Positions 12,006 through 22,405 of a stretch of DNA of 64,000 nucleotides are shown here, piece after piece (positions within the stretch are counted from its first letter, which is position 1; every line of letters starts with the position of its first letter). A program made the position numbers and the translations under genes. The stretch covers positions 30,222,001-30,286,000 of the forward strand of contig NC_079875.1 of NCBI RefSeq assembly GCF_029227915.1, written 5' to 3'. The notes below the pieces were generated by a model. The model searched no databases and was not told where the DNA came from. It saw only the letters and a list, made by a program, of their open reading frames with translations. This DNA is from Hydractinia symbiolongicarpus. Its lineage: Eukaryota; Cnidaria; Hydrozoa; Anthoathecata; Hydractiniidae.

Positions 12006-12790
12006 TTGTTGGGAAACTGGAACAAAACTAGTGCCAAAACAAAGTCAAATTTTATAAATGCAGCAGGTTTTGTCAACAAAGGCAATGCGTGTTATGCCAA
12101 AGTTCTTTTGCAAGCACTAAGTACTATCACATCCGTATGGTCCCAGAGTGCTTCGGAGTCATCCCGTTTGTCACCAATTATGAGGGCGATTGTTCTCAAC
12201 ATGACCATGCTAAACCGTTCTTTGACCCCCGTTGATCCTTCAAACTTTCTCTAGGCCCTAGAACGTAAGATACACTTTTCTGGAAATTCAACTTTCCAAT
12301 ACAATTCTCAGCAAGATGTAGTAGTGATGTTACTTCTTGTCTTCGATGAATTGAAAGGGTTCTCGGTAATTGCGTCTTAAAAGATCTCGACAGACGTATC
12401 GGTGTCAGTTAGCTGTAACACATGTGAAAATAAATTGTTTTTCCCATAATGTTTCAGACCAAGAGAGCACAAGGGAAACAAGGATTACGAGGAATAGCGA
12501 AATTTTAACTTCGCACCTCAAAAGGGTTGTAAGAGATGGAGAACATCTGGTTAAGGACAATAAATTGGTTGAAATTTTTTCCTCTTCTAATCCTTATCTC
12601 ATTATCCCGATCTGGAACATTGAATGCAGGCCACTATTGGGCCCATATCAAAGATCGGACCACAAAATCTTGGTATCTCTGCAATGATAAGGCAATAACC
12701 AAAGTTGATCCAAGAACGCTCAACAGCACTACATCATATGTTTTCTTTTATAACCGCTGCTATTTTTTTTTTTTTTACTCTTTATAATAC
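12006..12790 (+). pseudogene. Ubiquitin-specific protease (USP)-like pseudogene
   Basis: USPs are cysteine proteases that remove ubiquitin; their hallmarks are an N-terminal Cys box and a C-terminal His box. A Cys-box-like segment, GFVNKGNACYAKVLLQAL, lies at about 12,063-12,117, and YNSQQDVVVMLLLVFDEL follows a stop near 12,253. A later frame carries ILTSHLKRVVRDG (about 12,505). Another frame carries the His box NAGHYWAHIKDR followed by SWYLCND and YVFFY (about 12,625-12,755). The segments appear in the family's usual order but in different frames and with internal stops, so at least two frameshifts are required. It is shorter than a normal USP domain. A processed or transposon-captured copy is possible. 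Confidence 0.65.
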
Positions 12791-13570
12791 CTTTGCTGTT
12801 GCTTTAAACCTGTACTTCCACGGTTATGGGGGAGGAAAATGTAAATCCGAGCGGCTTTGTACAGGCCAGTTTACCGTAAATACCCAGAGGATAAAGAGTG
12901 AACTCTTCTCTGGTAACTTATAAAAATGTTTAGCAAGGGGCTTTGGTTTTAGCCTGTCTTTGGGTGTAACAACCCCACTTTTTACCCCAGTTCAGTAAGG
13001 TGTCCCAGTTCAGTAAAGTTCACTAACTTGGTCTTCAGGCTTGACAACCCTGCTGTCCTTAGTCAAAATATTCACAGGCTGATCCTGTCGTGACAATCTC
13101 CTGTCTAAGGAGAAGGAGTGTTGGGGCCCTGTAACACGTGGAAAGCTACAGCCAGAGTTACAAGTTCTGACGCACAGGAGGGTTTTATTTAATTCTTTTT
13201 TATATTAATATATTTTTGACATATACATTTTTTCTATATGTGTTCGATCTTTAACCAGTCCGTTTATGTTGTTCGCTCTTTCTTGTGTCGTATTGTTTGT
13301 GATAGAAGAATTGCTTTTCTCTTTACGATTTTAATAAAAAATGCTTTTAGGTCCAAGTGGGACGATACTCATGCTTGTAAGAAGAAAAAAAGTGTATTCA
13401 GCACCTACTTCTGGGACCCGAATCCCAGTCTTGACAACCACCGTCCCTGTAGACAGGAGACTTCAGTACAACCAGGTTAAAAAGGAAAACGTGCAGTTTA
13501 GTGTATAAGTAGATCATGACTACTGTCGGTGTTGCTACTAAAACATTATATTCTTAACGCATTACATCTG
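12791..13570. other. No gene recognised
   Basis: Contains two similar 'ccagttcagtaa' motifs near 12,990-13,010 and no supportable gene. Confidence 0.5.
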
Positions 13571-13775
13571 CTATGATGCATTTGATCAAAAATGTTTTGC
13601 CTAAAATTTAATCTTAGTATAAGTAAGTTAATCTACTTATTTAATTAAAATTTAACTAACAATCTTATTTATATTTACCTGTTTCCGCATTACCTTGCAA
13701 CACAACAATTTTTGCTTCATTTCTATTGTCATTGCATACTTGTTTCTCTACATAAAAGTTGTTCATCATGATTGT
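13571..13775. repeat. Dispersed ~200-bp repeat, copy 1
   Basis: Nearly identical in reverse complement to about 32,786-32,970, with one extra short insertion ('cacaacaatttttg' region near 13,700). No coding capacity. The length suggests a MITE or similar non-autonomous element, but the ends were not resolved. Confidence 0.75.
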
Positions 13776-14059
13776 TAACATGATATTCTTACCATAATGG
13801 TATGAGTGATTGGTCTTTTTAAATAATTAACAGATCTTTCAGCGAGACGCAACTTAAAAAACGGGAATCTTTTTCCATGTTGTTTTTTATTTTACTAACA
13901 GGAATACATAAGATAACAATGTATATATATTACAAGACAGGACATTGCAGCTTTTGGTAATGGTACCCAAATGTTGCCCAAAAACTCTAATTCAAGATAT
14001 TTTAAACTTTGTTTCTAATCCGTAAATAGTGTCTGAATAGTTTTTTTACTATATTTAAG

Positions 14060-14366
14060 CATTGATGCAACACATTTCAACTGCTTGGCGAGATTCGTGA
14101 ACGATGCCCCATCCCGGTGTGCCAATTGTAAAATGGTGTTACTGGTTCGTGACAAAGTGCCGTATCTAGGCTTAAAGTCTCTAAAACTCATAAAGACTAA
14201 TGAATCATGTCAGAAGATACATAAAAGGAAGCCTGTTACTGATACTAAGAAGGTGTGTTTGTCACCAGAAAAGATGTATCACAGCGAGTTTGAAAAAAGT
14301 GTTCATCATGCTTTGAAATTCTGGAATCAGTTTTGCCCAAGGCTAGTTGTAAACAAACACCGGTGA
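14060..14366 (+). pseudogene. SET-domain-like fragment
   Basis: An open stretch contains LARFVNDAPSRCANCKM (about 14,079-14,134), like the R-x-V-N-D...A-N-C segment of SET methyltransferase domains that binds cofactor and shapes the active site. Downstream text (VPYLGLKSLKLI) partly fits the following strand. The typical later motif with the acidic 'eELrYDYG' block is absent. After about 14,200 the frame is Lys/His-rich and unfamiliar. Probably a degraded fragment, lying just upstream of the Polinton insertion. Confidence 0.38.
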
Positions 14367-14849
14367 TGATTATGGCTAGGCCTGTAACGAAAAGACTTTG
14401 ACTGTGCACTGAATTAGTTGTTGACAGGGAAGAATACGCATATGATATTGAATTTGAAGAAAATGGTGATGCACATCTAAGAAGTGGCAAGAGTAAAAAG
14501 AAGAAAGAAAGTGTTGTAGAAAGTTTGTAGAGAACTTGGAAGTCTCTAAGTCTCCCAGTAAAGAAAGTAATGCGGGCAGGGAAATGGTATGGGGTGAGCT
14601 ATCAAGTCAAGCGCGTAGAAGTTTTATATATCACAAAGCTAATAATACAATATCTTGTGGAAGAGAATGGGTCCGTTGATATCCTCCTGATAAGTTGCCT
14701 GATGCCTGAACTTGGATCTGGTAGAGTTAGTACTGCTTCGTAATAAATTTGTACAGAAAAATTTTAAACCAACTTTAAAAAAGTCTTAAATTTGAGTACC
14801 GCAGAACACCAGAGGCTTTATTTCTTCAAAAGATTTTCTCTTTTATATC

Positions 14850-14855
14850 AGGACT
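14850..14855. repeat. Polinton target-site duplication, left (AGGACT)
   Basis: The six bases AGGACT directly precede the first base of the left terminal repeat and recur directly after the right one. Polintons are known to make 6-bp duplications. Confidence 0.9.
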
Positions 14856-15074
14856 AGTAGATAGCAAATGAGGTTTCTGGAACAAAAGAAAGCAATTATC
14901 TTAAACAATGGAGAGTAATTATCTCCAGGTAATTACCCTAGCTAGTTTATAGCTAGGTCCCAAAGTAATTAAAGCTAGGTCCCTAAGGTATGCAGCTTCT
15001 ATTGTTCTATTGTTTTGTTGATTACCTAGCTTCCTGGCGCACCTGGCCAGCTAGATTTGCTAGCTAGGTAATTA
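14856..15074 (+). repeat. Polinton left terminal inverted repeat
   Basis: 219 bp matching the reverse complement of 28,327-28,542, with a 3-bp indel (an extra 'gtt' in the left copy near 15,003). It is rich in 'ctagctag' motifs. Beyond it, short matches continue (for example 'ctattgttccagtat' near 15,100). Confidence 0.9.
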
Positions 15075-15320
15075 GAATGTCCCATTGGATCGCTAGCTAT
15101 CTATTGTTCCAGTATTTCCCATTGTAATTTGTTATCCCTCGAGTAATTGTAATCAAACGTCTTATTATTATCTAGCTAGTAAGCTATTCTCCCTAATTAC
15201 ATATTCATTGTTCCAGTTCTCTGTATAAATATATCAAATGCTGTGTATACCTCATTTCGAAAAGTATTTTGCTTGTGAAGTATCATCTTGTTATTGATAT
15301 ATCTTCAATATTTTTACAAC

Positions 15321-16150
15321 ATGGAATTCTCACCAATTCTTACAAGTACACCTAAACGAAAGGCTGATAGTTTGAAAACACCAGATGCACCAAAGAAGAA
15401 AAAAGCTAATAGATCTGATGCAGCTAAACTGTTTAATGGTCGAATTTCACAGTGGCAAAAAACGAACAATGCACAAACTGAAATCGAAATTTCTAAGCAT
15501 CGATCTCCTGTGTTGGAAAATGACTTATTCATAATGCTTCGTCAAAAATCGCTTTTGAAGGGTCAAGCTGATAATGCAGTTGTCGTACATGGATCGTATA
15601 TCCAAAAGTTAATAAATAATTTGGGTAAATGCAACGAGGTTATCAACAACAAGAAGTTAGAAGAAAAATCAAATGAAGAGGCAGTGGATGAGCAGATGAA
15701 TAAAACTATGAAACTGGCACGAAGGCAAATCCTATTATTATTGATGATGTTGGAACGAAATCGAACCCAATTGTTATCGATGAATGGGATATTGATTCCG
15801 CACAGTCATACTACCGTAAAAAGTTGGCGGATATATACTTTAGAGAGATGAAGTACAAACTTTGTGAATTTATGGAAGAAACATGCGAGGGATGCTGTTT
15901 TGGTTATCCAAGTCAACGCGAACATGACTGTCTGTTAAATGATAAAAGTGTAGTGTTAAAAAGATGTTTTGACGAAATTTTACAGCGTGTTGATAATGAG
16001 AATGCAAAAAAGGAGTGCTTGGAAATTTCGCGCGCAAATCAATACAAATATTCTGGAAATGTGAACATTACTTATGAACAATTGAAAAATGATAATGAAT
16101 GGAAATCAGCTGTGGAGAATCTATTTAGTGATTATTACAAAAATATGTAA
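15321..16150 (+). pseudogene. Polinton accessory protein with NLS and tandem SIM-like motifs, frameshifted
   Basis: The first frame starts at ATG 15,321 (MEFSPILTSTPKRK), after a TATA-rich leader, and has a basic nuclear-localisation-like stretch (KRKADSLKTPDAPKKKKANR). Coding sense then moves to another frame near 15,700. The second frame reads through two similar units ending in PIIIDD (15,731-15,748) and PIVIDE (15,767-15,784). It then enters a Cys-rich region (CEFMEETCEGCCFGYPSQ, about 15,860-15,915) and ends at TAA 16,148. Hydrophobic cores followed by acids match the SUMO-interacting motif pattern. Proteins with a similar HPSQ/YPSQ-Cys region accompany polymerase genes in other cnidarian Polintons as far as I recall. 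The function is unknown. One frameshift is needed to connect the halves, so either the gene is broken or there is a base error. Confidence 0.6.
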
Positions 16151-16199
16151 TGTTGAATATATTATTAAAGTATAATATAAATAAATAAAATATAATTAG

Positions 16200-17172
16200 T
16201 TATTTTCTCAAGTTTTTGTGACCATGCGGTAATGTGTTTATGCCATCATCCAAGATATACCTTTTATCATCGAAAGCGCTGAAGGCCTTCTTCTTTTGTT
16301 TGATTGTATATAACTCGTGATTGTACGAACGAATGGAATGCGTGGTGACATGTTTAATGGTATTTTCGAAAATGGCGCTTTTGTAATCTTCATGGGTCAT
16401 ACGTTTTTTTTGACGACAACTTTTTGTATGCCCTTTGCGCGTTTCTTTTCCTCGTTTTTGGTCTTGAAACTATACATTTTTGCCTTCAGACCAACAAATT
16501 CCAACATAGGCGTACCTGATAATTCATCTTTCATTTTACCATAGACTTTTTTGTTAGCGTTTGAAAAACATGAGTGATTTATATTATATTCACTAAAGTC
16601 AAACAAATGAGCATCATTCTTCATATCGCTATAAATATCATTTGTTCTGATCTCGTATAATAACGAATCAGTATCTGTAAAGAGCAATTTGGACATAGTA
16701 CCTGAATATTTAACCTTAACGTATTCATAATGAAATTTGTACATGAGGACCTTGCTGATATCTAAAACCGAAAATCCTGTATAGATTGGGCGATTGAGAT
16801 ATAATTGAACTTTAACACGCTCTACAGCGGCAAGATCTTCGTGAAAATTTGTCACTTGACGGAAAGAAGGTTGTCTCACTAGTTTCCTAAGTTTTTCAGG
16901 AGATGTTACTAAGTTAATGTGACGTCTGTTCCTTAAATTTTCCATCGTCTTTCCGAACATAGAATTGTTCCTAAATGAATAAAAATCAAAATCAATCAAT
17001 TGTTCTTTTTAATGATGGTGTGGAAATAAAAATTATACTTACATCAATTTGAAAAAGGACTTCTCAAAATCATTTCTTGCCGCTGTACGTTCTACGGTGT
17101 TAAAATCAATGTATGGTTTCAACCATGCGGATTGTTGAAATTTCAATACTCGATGTATCTAATGGAAAAAAA

Positions 17173-17205
<33 letters not shown>

Positions 17206-19312
17206 GAAAATGCAAAGAAACTCTATACCTTTAAAACAATTAACACTCATCTTGAAACACATTGAAAGAAATTTCTCACAAACCTTCTTCACCTTCATTC
17301 CATGTTTTAAATATAATTTCAAATTGCGATAGTGTGTAATATAATTCTTTTTATCAAATAAGTTCGGTGTTAACTTCTTAATTTTTGTTTTCTTCACTTC
17401 ATCTGCAGACTCGACACCAAGTAGTTCAAGCTGTTTTGGTGACAACATATCTGGTGTAGTGAGCATTCTTTCCGGTGCCAGTGGGTAATCAGTATGGTTA
17501 TCATGTAGCTCATCAGGGTAATCTATGAGAAAGTAGAAATTTTACCAATTGTATGCGCATTATAAATTGCAGGCACACGCAAACATCTTGCACATATTAC
17601 ACACACACACACACACACATAGTTCATTGAAATATACATACCTAAGTCAACCTCAAAGATACACTTGTATGTAACAACAGACGTTTTGATTTTAGCTGAT
17701 GTATTGTCAGCAGCTATTGTTTCTGGTCGAAGTAAACTCTCAAAGTCAGCATATATTACAAAGGGTAGTCGAAGTTGACCTTGAAAGTTTTTGAATCTAA
17801 TTTTGTCTCTTCCACGTTTATCATTTTTTTCTGGCATTAGGATCATTTGTTCGCCATGAAGCTTGCATCTCTCCAAATGCTTTTCCAAAATACCTGGAGT
17901 GGAGCACGGATGGAGGCAGTAGTTGCAGATGTGGACCGGATTCTTATGTTTAGTTAGTTGTGACTTCAGCAAACGACTCATGTCTTTGATTAAGCAATAA
18001 TGTGTCTTGTTTTCATGTGTATATAACAGTAAGTTCACATGATTATCCATATCTTTTTCCTCAGTGATACGCAATGGGAAAACTAGATCTTCTTCATATC
18101 CAAAAACGTTTACACTAATTTGATTGGACTTCTCAAATTTTGCTACATCTTTCAATTGAACAGGGTATGTAACATCCAGCATATTCAATTCATCTTCGTA
18201 GGCGGTGTAATTGGTTACACGATGTGCATTGTTGGCTGCAGGATGGATGTGAGCCAAGACACTCCAGAGGAAACATTTTTGATCGGAATTTTTTATATTT
18301 ATCACAGCCTTTTTTGATTCCAACTTTTTTGGTAATTCCACATATGATGATCCCCTGAGTGGATCATATTTGGCTAAACCTAAAAGACGATTTGAATAAA
18401 ACAATGTCAAAATAAAATATGTAATGGGAAAAACTGTGTGAAAAAAAAAAAAAAAAAAATTTAAGGAAATAAAACGTTAACTCTGTGTGAAACTTGAATG
18501 ATTCGAAGCAATGAAAACTTACCAAGATCCAACTGCTCTAGACGATGGATAACCCATCCGGATCCATTGGCTTGATACTCGTCAATTTGTTGTAATATGT
18601 CATCGATGATGTCTTGAAGACTTTTTTCTATGACGCTTCCACTCAGTTGTCGGAATACTCGGCTTCTCAAAACCACTGGTGGATCAGTTAATACACTTGG
18701 ATCTGAAAACTTGTGAAATATCATTGATAATGATAGATAGTATTTGTGTTGATCATGCGAAGTTATAATGTCCCTAAACTTTTCCACTGCTGTTTTTATG
18801 ATGATGTCTTTGGATGCATCGGTGGTATCATTGATGTTGATCCTATATATTTTGGAGTCTGAATTTAATGAACTTGAGATTATTTCTGGTTCATCTAAAA
18901 TGTCCTGAGGATCACTGCTACCATGACCCGACTGAATATCTGTCGCAATTTCATGTTGTTGCTGTCCTTGTTGTTCACCATTTCCACTTCGAAAACAACT
19001 TCGTTCGTGGAATTGTTTATTTGCTTTTCTTTTGAATGATTTAGCGCAGTATTGGCATCGATTTGTAGCATTCAATTCGTTAAAAGTCAACATTTCTATG
19101 TCTGTGATATTGATGGAGTCATTCAAGCTTATATTTGACGAGTCATGAATGTCGTTGTCTGGGAAGGAAAAGTCCTGTGATTTATCTGCTATATTTCCCT
19201 CGCTAGGTTGAAGATCGTTATCAGCTGTGTTATCTGCAAATGATAAGTCCTGCGCTTCATTTTCATTGATAACAACGTCTTCGTCGAACTCAAGATCAAT
19301 AGGACTGACAGC
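16200..19312 (-). pseudogene. polB: Polinton protein-primed DNA polymerase B, internally deleted and frameshifted
   Basis: The replicative polymerase of the element. A five-exon model with canonical GT-AG borders and matching phases can be read on the minus strand: 19,312-18,523, 18,379-17,642, 17,522-17,284, 17,158-17,043 and 16,970-16,200. Exon 1 has a C2H2-like finger (CQYCAKSF). Exon 2 has exonuclease motif I (VIYADFESLL, about 17,745). Exon 3 has the YPDELHD/DYPLAPE block. The exon 4/5 junction forms polymerase motif B (NNSMFGK), and exon 5 has motif C (FTDTDS, about 16,675). Exonuclease motifs II/III and polymerase motif A are absent: the sequence passes directly from just after exo I to the block that normally follows motif A, leaving out what would be several hundred residues in the family. 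A frameshift lies at an eight-T run (plus strand, about 16,405-16,412). The upstream splice partner of exon 1 was not identified. Confidence 0.85.
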
Positions 19313-19498
19313 CTAAATAAATGAAAAAGATCTAGTTGAAAACTCATGCTGGTGGGTTGTTGGGGATGAGAATGGAAAACATTTGAATTGTCCAAAACTA
19401 TTGCTGATAATTCTATATAAAGTATATAATTATATTCATATATATGTAAATGTTCATAGTGAAAATAAGAATAAATAATATCAATAAAAATCCAGAAA

Positions 19499-20080
19499 TT
19501 ATTCGATAAAAATTAAATCACTTGCATTTATACAAAAATCAACATCTTCGCTATTTGATTGATTTGATAGAGCAATGTCATTATCATCTCCAAGTGTCAA
19601 ATCATTGTTTCTAAAATATTCGCTTAGATCCCCAAGATCAAATAACTGGTCAACCACCACCACTGCCTCCTCATTCTCCCTTTCTTCCATTATATTCTTC
19701 TGAATCACGTCTAACATTTTGAAGAAATCGTCATCATTGTCATTATCATCATCATTCATTTGATTCAGTTCTATTTGTTGCAATTCTATTTGTTGCAATT
19801 CTTCTTGTTGCAATTGCAGTTGCTGTTGTCCGTACATGTTGTAAAAATTGTAGTTGACGCTATTATCGATATTGTTGTTGTTTTTGTTGTTTTTGTAGTT
19901 GATATTGCTACCAATGCAATCTCTGACATGCCGGCTATACGTGTCGTCACGACCAAATCTCTTCTTGCATTTTTCACATTGATAGGGGCGTGCCTTTGTG
20001 TGCACCACGCTGTGGCGTTTCAACATTTGGTTGGTGCCAAATGCTTTCCAACAAACCTCACAGATGAAATTTCCACCCAT
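19499..20080 (-). CDS. C2H2 zinc-finger protein, possibly the 5' exon of the polymerase gene
   Basis: 193 codons from ATG 20,080 to a stop at 19,499. Two adjacent C2H2-type fingers open the protein: CEVCWKAF...H...H (residues ~8-29) and CEKCKKRF...H...C (~36-56, last ligand Cys). An Asn-rich stretch, a Gln/Glu/Leu-rich stretch and a long acidic tail follow. The fingers probably bind nucleic acid. It lies just upstream of, and on the same strand as, the polymerase, whose first recognised exon begins with a splice acceptor at 19,312. Polinton polymerases of this type often have N-terminal fingers, so this may be their first exon instead of a separate gene; I could not fix a donor site. It is divergent from the ATPase gene, with the two coding starts about 100 bp apart. 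Confidence 0.7.
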   Translation of the reverse strand: MGGNFICEVCWKAFGTNQMLKRHSVVHTKARPYQCEKCKKRFGRDDTYSRHVRDCIGSNINYKNNKNNNNIDNSVNYNFYNMYGQQQLQLQQEELQQIELQQIELNQMNDDDNDNDDDFFKMLDVIQKNIMEERENEEAVVVVDQLFDLGDLSEYFRNNDLTLGDDNDIALSNQSNSEDVDFCINASDLIFIE

Positions 20081-20178
20081 AGTTATAGCTGAAAATAGAA
20101 AACGTGTTGATGATTTACTTCAGAAAAGATGAAACTGAAATGTTCACAACAAGGTCATTTCTTTTCAAAGTTACCAAG

Positions 20179-20811
20179 ATGGATGTTCATCTTGTACACC
20201 CTTTCAGTATGCTAGTATCTGGTGGAAGAGGATTGGGTAAAACTGAGTTTACCAAGAAGCTTTTGAAATTTAGACACAAATTGATACAACCTTCAATACA
20301 GAGAATTGTTTGGTGTTATGCAAAACACCAACCTGCATTATTTTATGAGTTGAAGCAAATGGTTCCCTCATTAGAATATGTTCATGGTATACCATTGAAT
20401 CTCGACTCTTATTTCGATCGAAGTAAAACCAATCTGATAATATTGGACGACTTGATGGATGAGTCAGGTGAAGATAAAAGAGTGTCACAGTTATTTTCAA
20501 GAGGAAGGCATGATAACCTCTCCATTATCTACCTTACACAAAATCTTTTCCATGGAAAACAAAGAAGTATAAGTTTGAATTCTGATTATATGTTTATTTT
20601 CAAAAATGTAAGAGACAAATCACAATTTGGAAACCTTGCAAAGCAAGTGATGCCCACCAACACTAAATTCCTGAATTGGGCTTATGAAGATGCAACGACA
20701 GAACCTCATACCTATCTCATGTTAGATTTGAGATCAAACACAAATGATCAACATAGAGTGAGAACGAAAATAATGCCTGGTGAAGAACCACAATTTGTAT
20801 ACATGCAATAA
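20179..20811 (+). CDS. Polinton genome-packaging ATPase (FtsK/HerA type)
   Basis: The ATP-driven motor that would load element DNA into capsids. Walker A GGRGLGKT starts about 16 residues after the chosen Met, Walker B is LIILDDLM, and a sensor-like glutamine follows in YLTQN. The length of about 210 residues fits Polinton ATPases. I prefer ATG 20,179 (MDVHLVHPF) because the P-loop normally lies close to the N terminus and sits just after a 'HPF' segment. Upstream in-frame starts at 20,110 and 20,140 would add up to 23 residues. It is the first gene of the rightward morphogenesis cluster and diverges from the zinc-finger gene. No damage is seen. Confidence 0.88.
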   Translation: MDVHLVHPFSMLVSGGRGLGKTEFTKKLLKFRHKLIQPSIQRIVWCYAKHQPALFYELKQMVPSLEYVHGIPLNLDSYFDRSKTNLIILDDLMDESGEDKRVSQLFSRGRHDNLSIIYLTQNLFHGKQRSISLNSDYMFIFKNVRDKSQFGNLAKQVMPTNTKFLNWAYEDATTEPHTYLMLDLRSNTNDQHRVRTKIMPGEEPQFVYMQ

Positions 20812-20955
20812 ACGAGAGAAAAGATGATGTCTATATAAATAACGTATTGACTATTATTTTAGTTAGTCTACAGTACAAGTGCTGCAGTTGAGACACACAT
20901 CAACAGCAGTTTACAATTATTTTTCTATAATTTTTCTTTCACCTACTCAATCAAG

Positions 20956-21285
20956 ATGACACAACGTATTAAGAAAAATTATCATATGCTTCATGCACTG
21001 AAGCAATGCTCTCCCGACGAAAGAAAACAAATACTGCGTGTAGCACGACCTGATTTAATTCATGCTATATGTGATTGCATAGTGAATGTTGTGTATGGTA
21101 AAGTACCTATCAGCAATCATAAAAAGTGCCAACTTCGGAAGAAAGTATCAGTGCTGAAAAAGCTTTCGAGTCCTAAGGAGGCTGTAACTAAGAAGAAAAA
21201 GTTACTTGTTCAACACGGTGGTGGCTTTCTTTCTTCTATCCTTGGTCCTGTTTTACAAACCCTTGTGGGTGCAATCAGTATATAA
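20956..21285 (+). CDS. Small basic Polinton protein with Gly-rich hydrophobic C-terminus
   Basis: 109 residues. The N-terminal two thirds are helical-looking and basic (HALKQCSPDERKQILRVA, then a Lys-rich stretch KKLSSPKEAVTKKKK). The end is a glycine-led hydrophobic segment, GGGFLSSILGPVLQTLVGAI. Similar small proteins occur at this position in other cnidarian Polintons to my recollection. Function is not established; the tail could be membrane-active or structural, by analogy with adenovirus minor virion proteins, but this is inference. The ATG at 20,956 follows a TATA-rich leader about 145 bp after the ATPase stop. Confidence 0.7.
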   Translation: MTQRIKKNYHMLHALKQCSPDERKQILRVARPDLIHAICDCIVNVVYGKVPISNHKKCQLRKKVSVLKKLSSPKEAVTKKKKLLVQHGGGFLSSILGPVLQTLVGAISI

Positions 21286-21333
21286 AACAATAATAGCAAT
21301 AATAATAATAATAAGAAGAAAACGAAGAAAAAG

Positions 21334-22344
21334 ATGAGTGCAAAACCAGGCAAAAAGTATATTGTTTTATCACCTGAAACGTATGAAATGTTGATTCAAA
21401 ATCAAAGAACAAAGTCAAATAAAGCAATACAAGAGGGTATGGTTCTAAATCCATATGATAATGACGATGATGGTGATGTATCGAGCATAAGAAAGTTAAT
21501 GTTACCTCCAGAAAAATTAGCTATGCTTAAAGCTGATCGAGAAATGAAAGATGTTTGGAATCGACCTGAATTGAGTGACGATGAGAAAGTAAAGCAGTAC
21601 ACAAAAGAAATGAACACTTTCAAAACATTCCATGATACATTAACAGCTCCTAGACCAATGGAAGTAAAGTTCGATGTGAACAACAACAGCAGCAAGAACA
21701 ACAACAAAGACAACAATACCGTTGAAAAGGATAAAAAGTTACATGTCGCCGCCACCGCCGCTGACGCCTCCGCCGCCAAAGCATTACAGCCGCGGCCGCC
21801 ACCATCTACGGAGTATGTTATAAGCAATTTACCCAAGAGTATGAAAAAGACAGCAGGTTTGTTGGAGCAATATTTGAGACAGTACTCTGATAGAGTAGCT
21901 TGGAATGAGAGAGGTGAATTGATATATCGTGGCGACATCATTCGTGGTTCAAATGTTAGCGATTTATTTCGAAATATACTCACAAAAACTGGTAAGCACG
22001 ATAAGTCAGGTACTTTGCCGACTTCAACATTTACAAAGATTTTAGCTGAATTAAATGTACCTGAAGAATGGATACGAAATGAGAAACAATTAAATCTGTA
22101 TCATGCTTATCGTCAACGTGATAGTCACAAGGAAAAAGAGGAAGAAGAAGAAGAAGAAGAAGAAGAAGTAGAAGGAGAGAAGAGACAAGACAGCAAAAAG
22201 ATGAATCGTACATATTATAGCAGTACAGCATCCTATGAAAGTCCAGTTGTGAAAAGAAAGAAATCCAACAGCTTCAATAATAACAATAATAAGAAAAAAG
22301 TAAGCGATGTGAAGTGGCTCTCTTCTACAAACAACCGTAGATGA
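21334..22344 (+). CDS. Conserved Polinton protein of unknown function, 336 aa
   Basis: It starts at ATG 21,334 after an A/G-rich leader. The N terminus (residues 1-110) is charged and helical. A low-complexity linker follows (Asn/Lys, then Ala-rich, then Pro-rich, ~115-165). The conserved part (~165-260) reads ISNLPKSMKKTAGLLEQYL, then WNERGELIYRGDIIRGSNV with SDLFRNIL, then VPEEWIRNEKQ. A poly-Glu run (~265-280) and a basic Ser/Asn-rich tail close it. The WNERGEL...GSN core recurs in cnidarian Polintons, always between ATPase and integrase as far as I recall. No enzyme motif is visible. The low-complexity segments are encoded by CAA, GCC and GAA repeats. Confidence 0.72.
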   Translation: MSAKPGKKYIVLSPETYEMLIQNQRTKSNKAIQEGMVLNPYDNDDDGDVSSIRKLMLPPEKLAMLKADREMKDVWNRPELSDDEKVKQYTKEMNTFKTFHDTLTAPRPMEVKFDVNNNSSKNNNKDNNTVEKDKKLHVAATAADASAAKALQPRPPPSTEYVISNLPKSMKKTAGLLEQYLRQYSDRVAWNERGELIYRGDIIRGSNVSDLFRNILTKTGKHDKSGTLPTSTFTKILAELNVPEEWIRNEKQLNLYHAYRQRDSHKEKEEEEEEEEEEVEGEKRQDSKKMNRTYYSSTASYESPVVKRKKSNSFNNNNNKKKVSDVKWLSSTNNRR

Positions 22345-22405
22345 ATAAATAACACTGTTCAATGACTGACCGTCTCATTATCGTGAATGTTGCCGTAAGA
22401 CAAGC

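Noticed and set aside
17598-17622. CA dinucleotide run in polymerase intron 2
   Set aside because: Ordinary microsatellite within an intron.
18120-18317. Plus-strand frame within polymerase exon 2
   Set aside because: Opposite strand of a well-supported exon.
20104-20178. Upstream extension of the packaging ATPase
   Set aside because: It would begin at a non-ATG or weak start and add a tail not expected before the family's short N terminus; 20,179 is preferred.
21402-21983. 193-codon minus-strand frame opposite the 336-aa Polinton protein
   Set aside because: Shadow of a low-complexity coding region; no motif, and the plus frame has the conserved domain.
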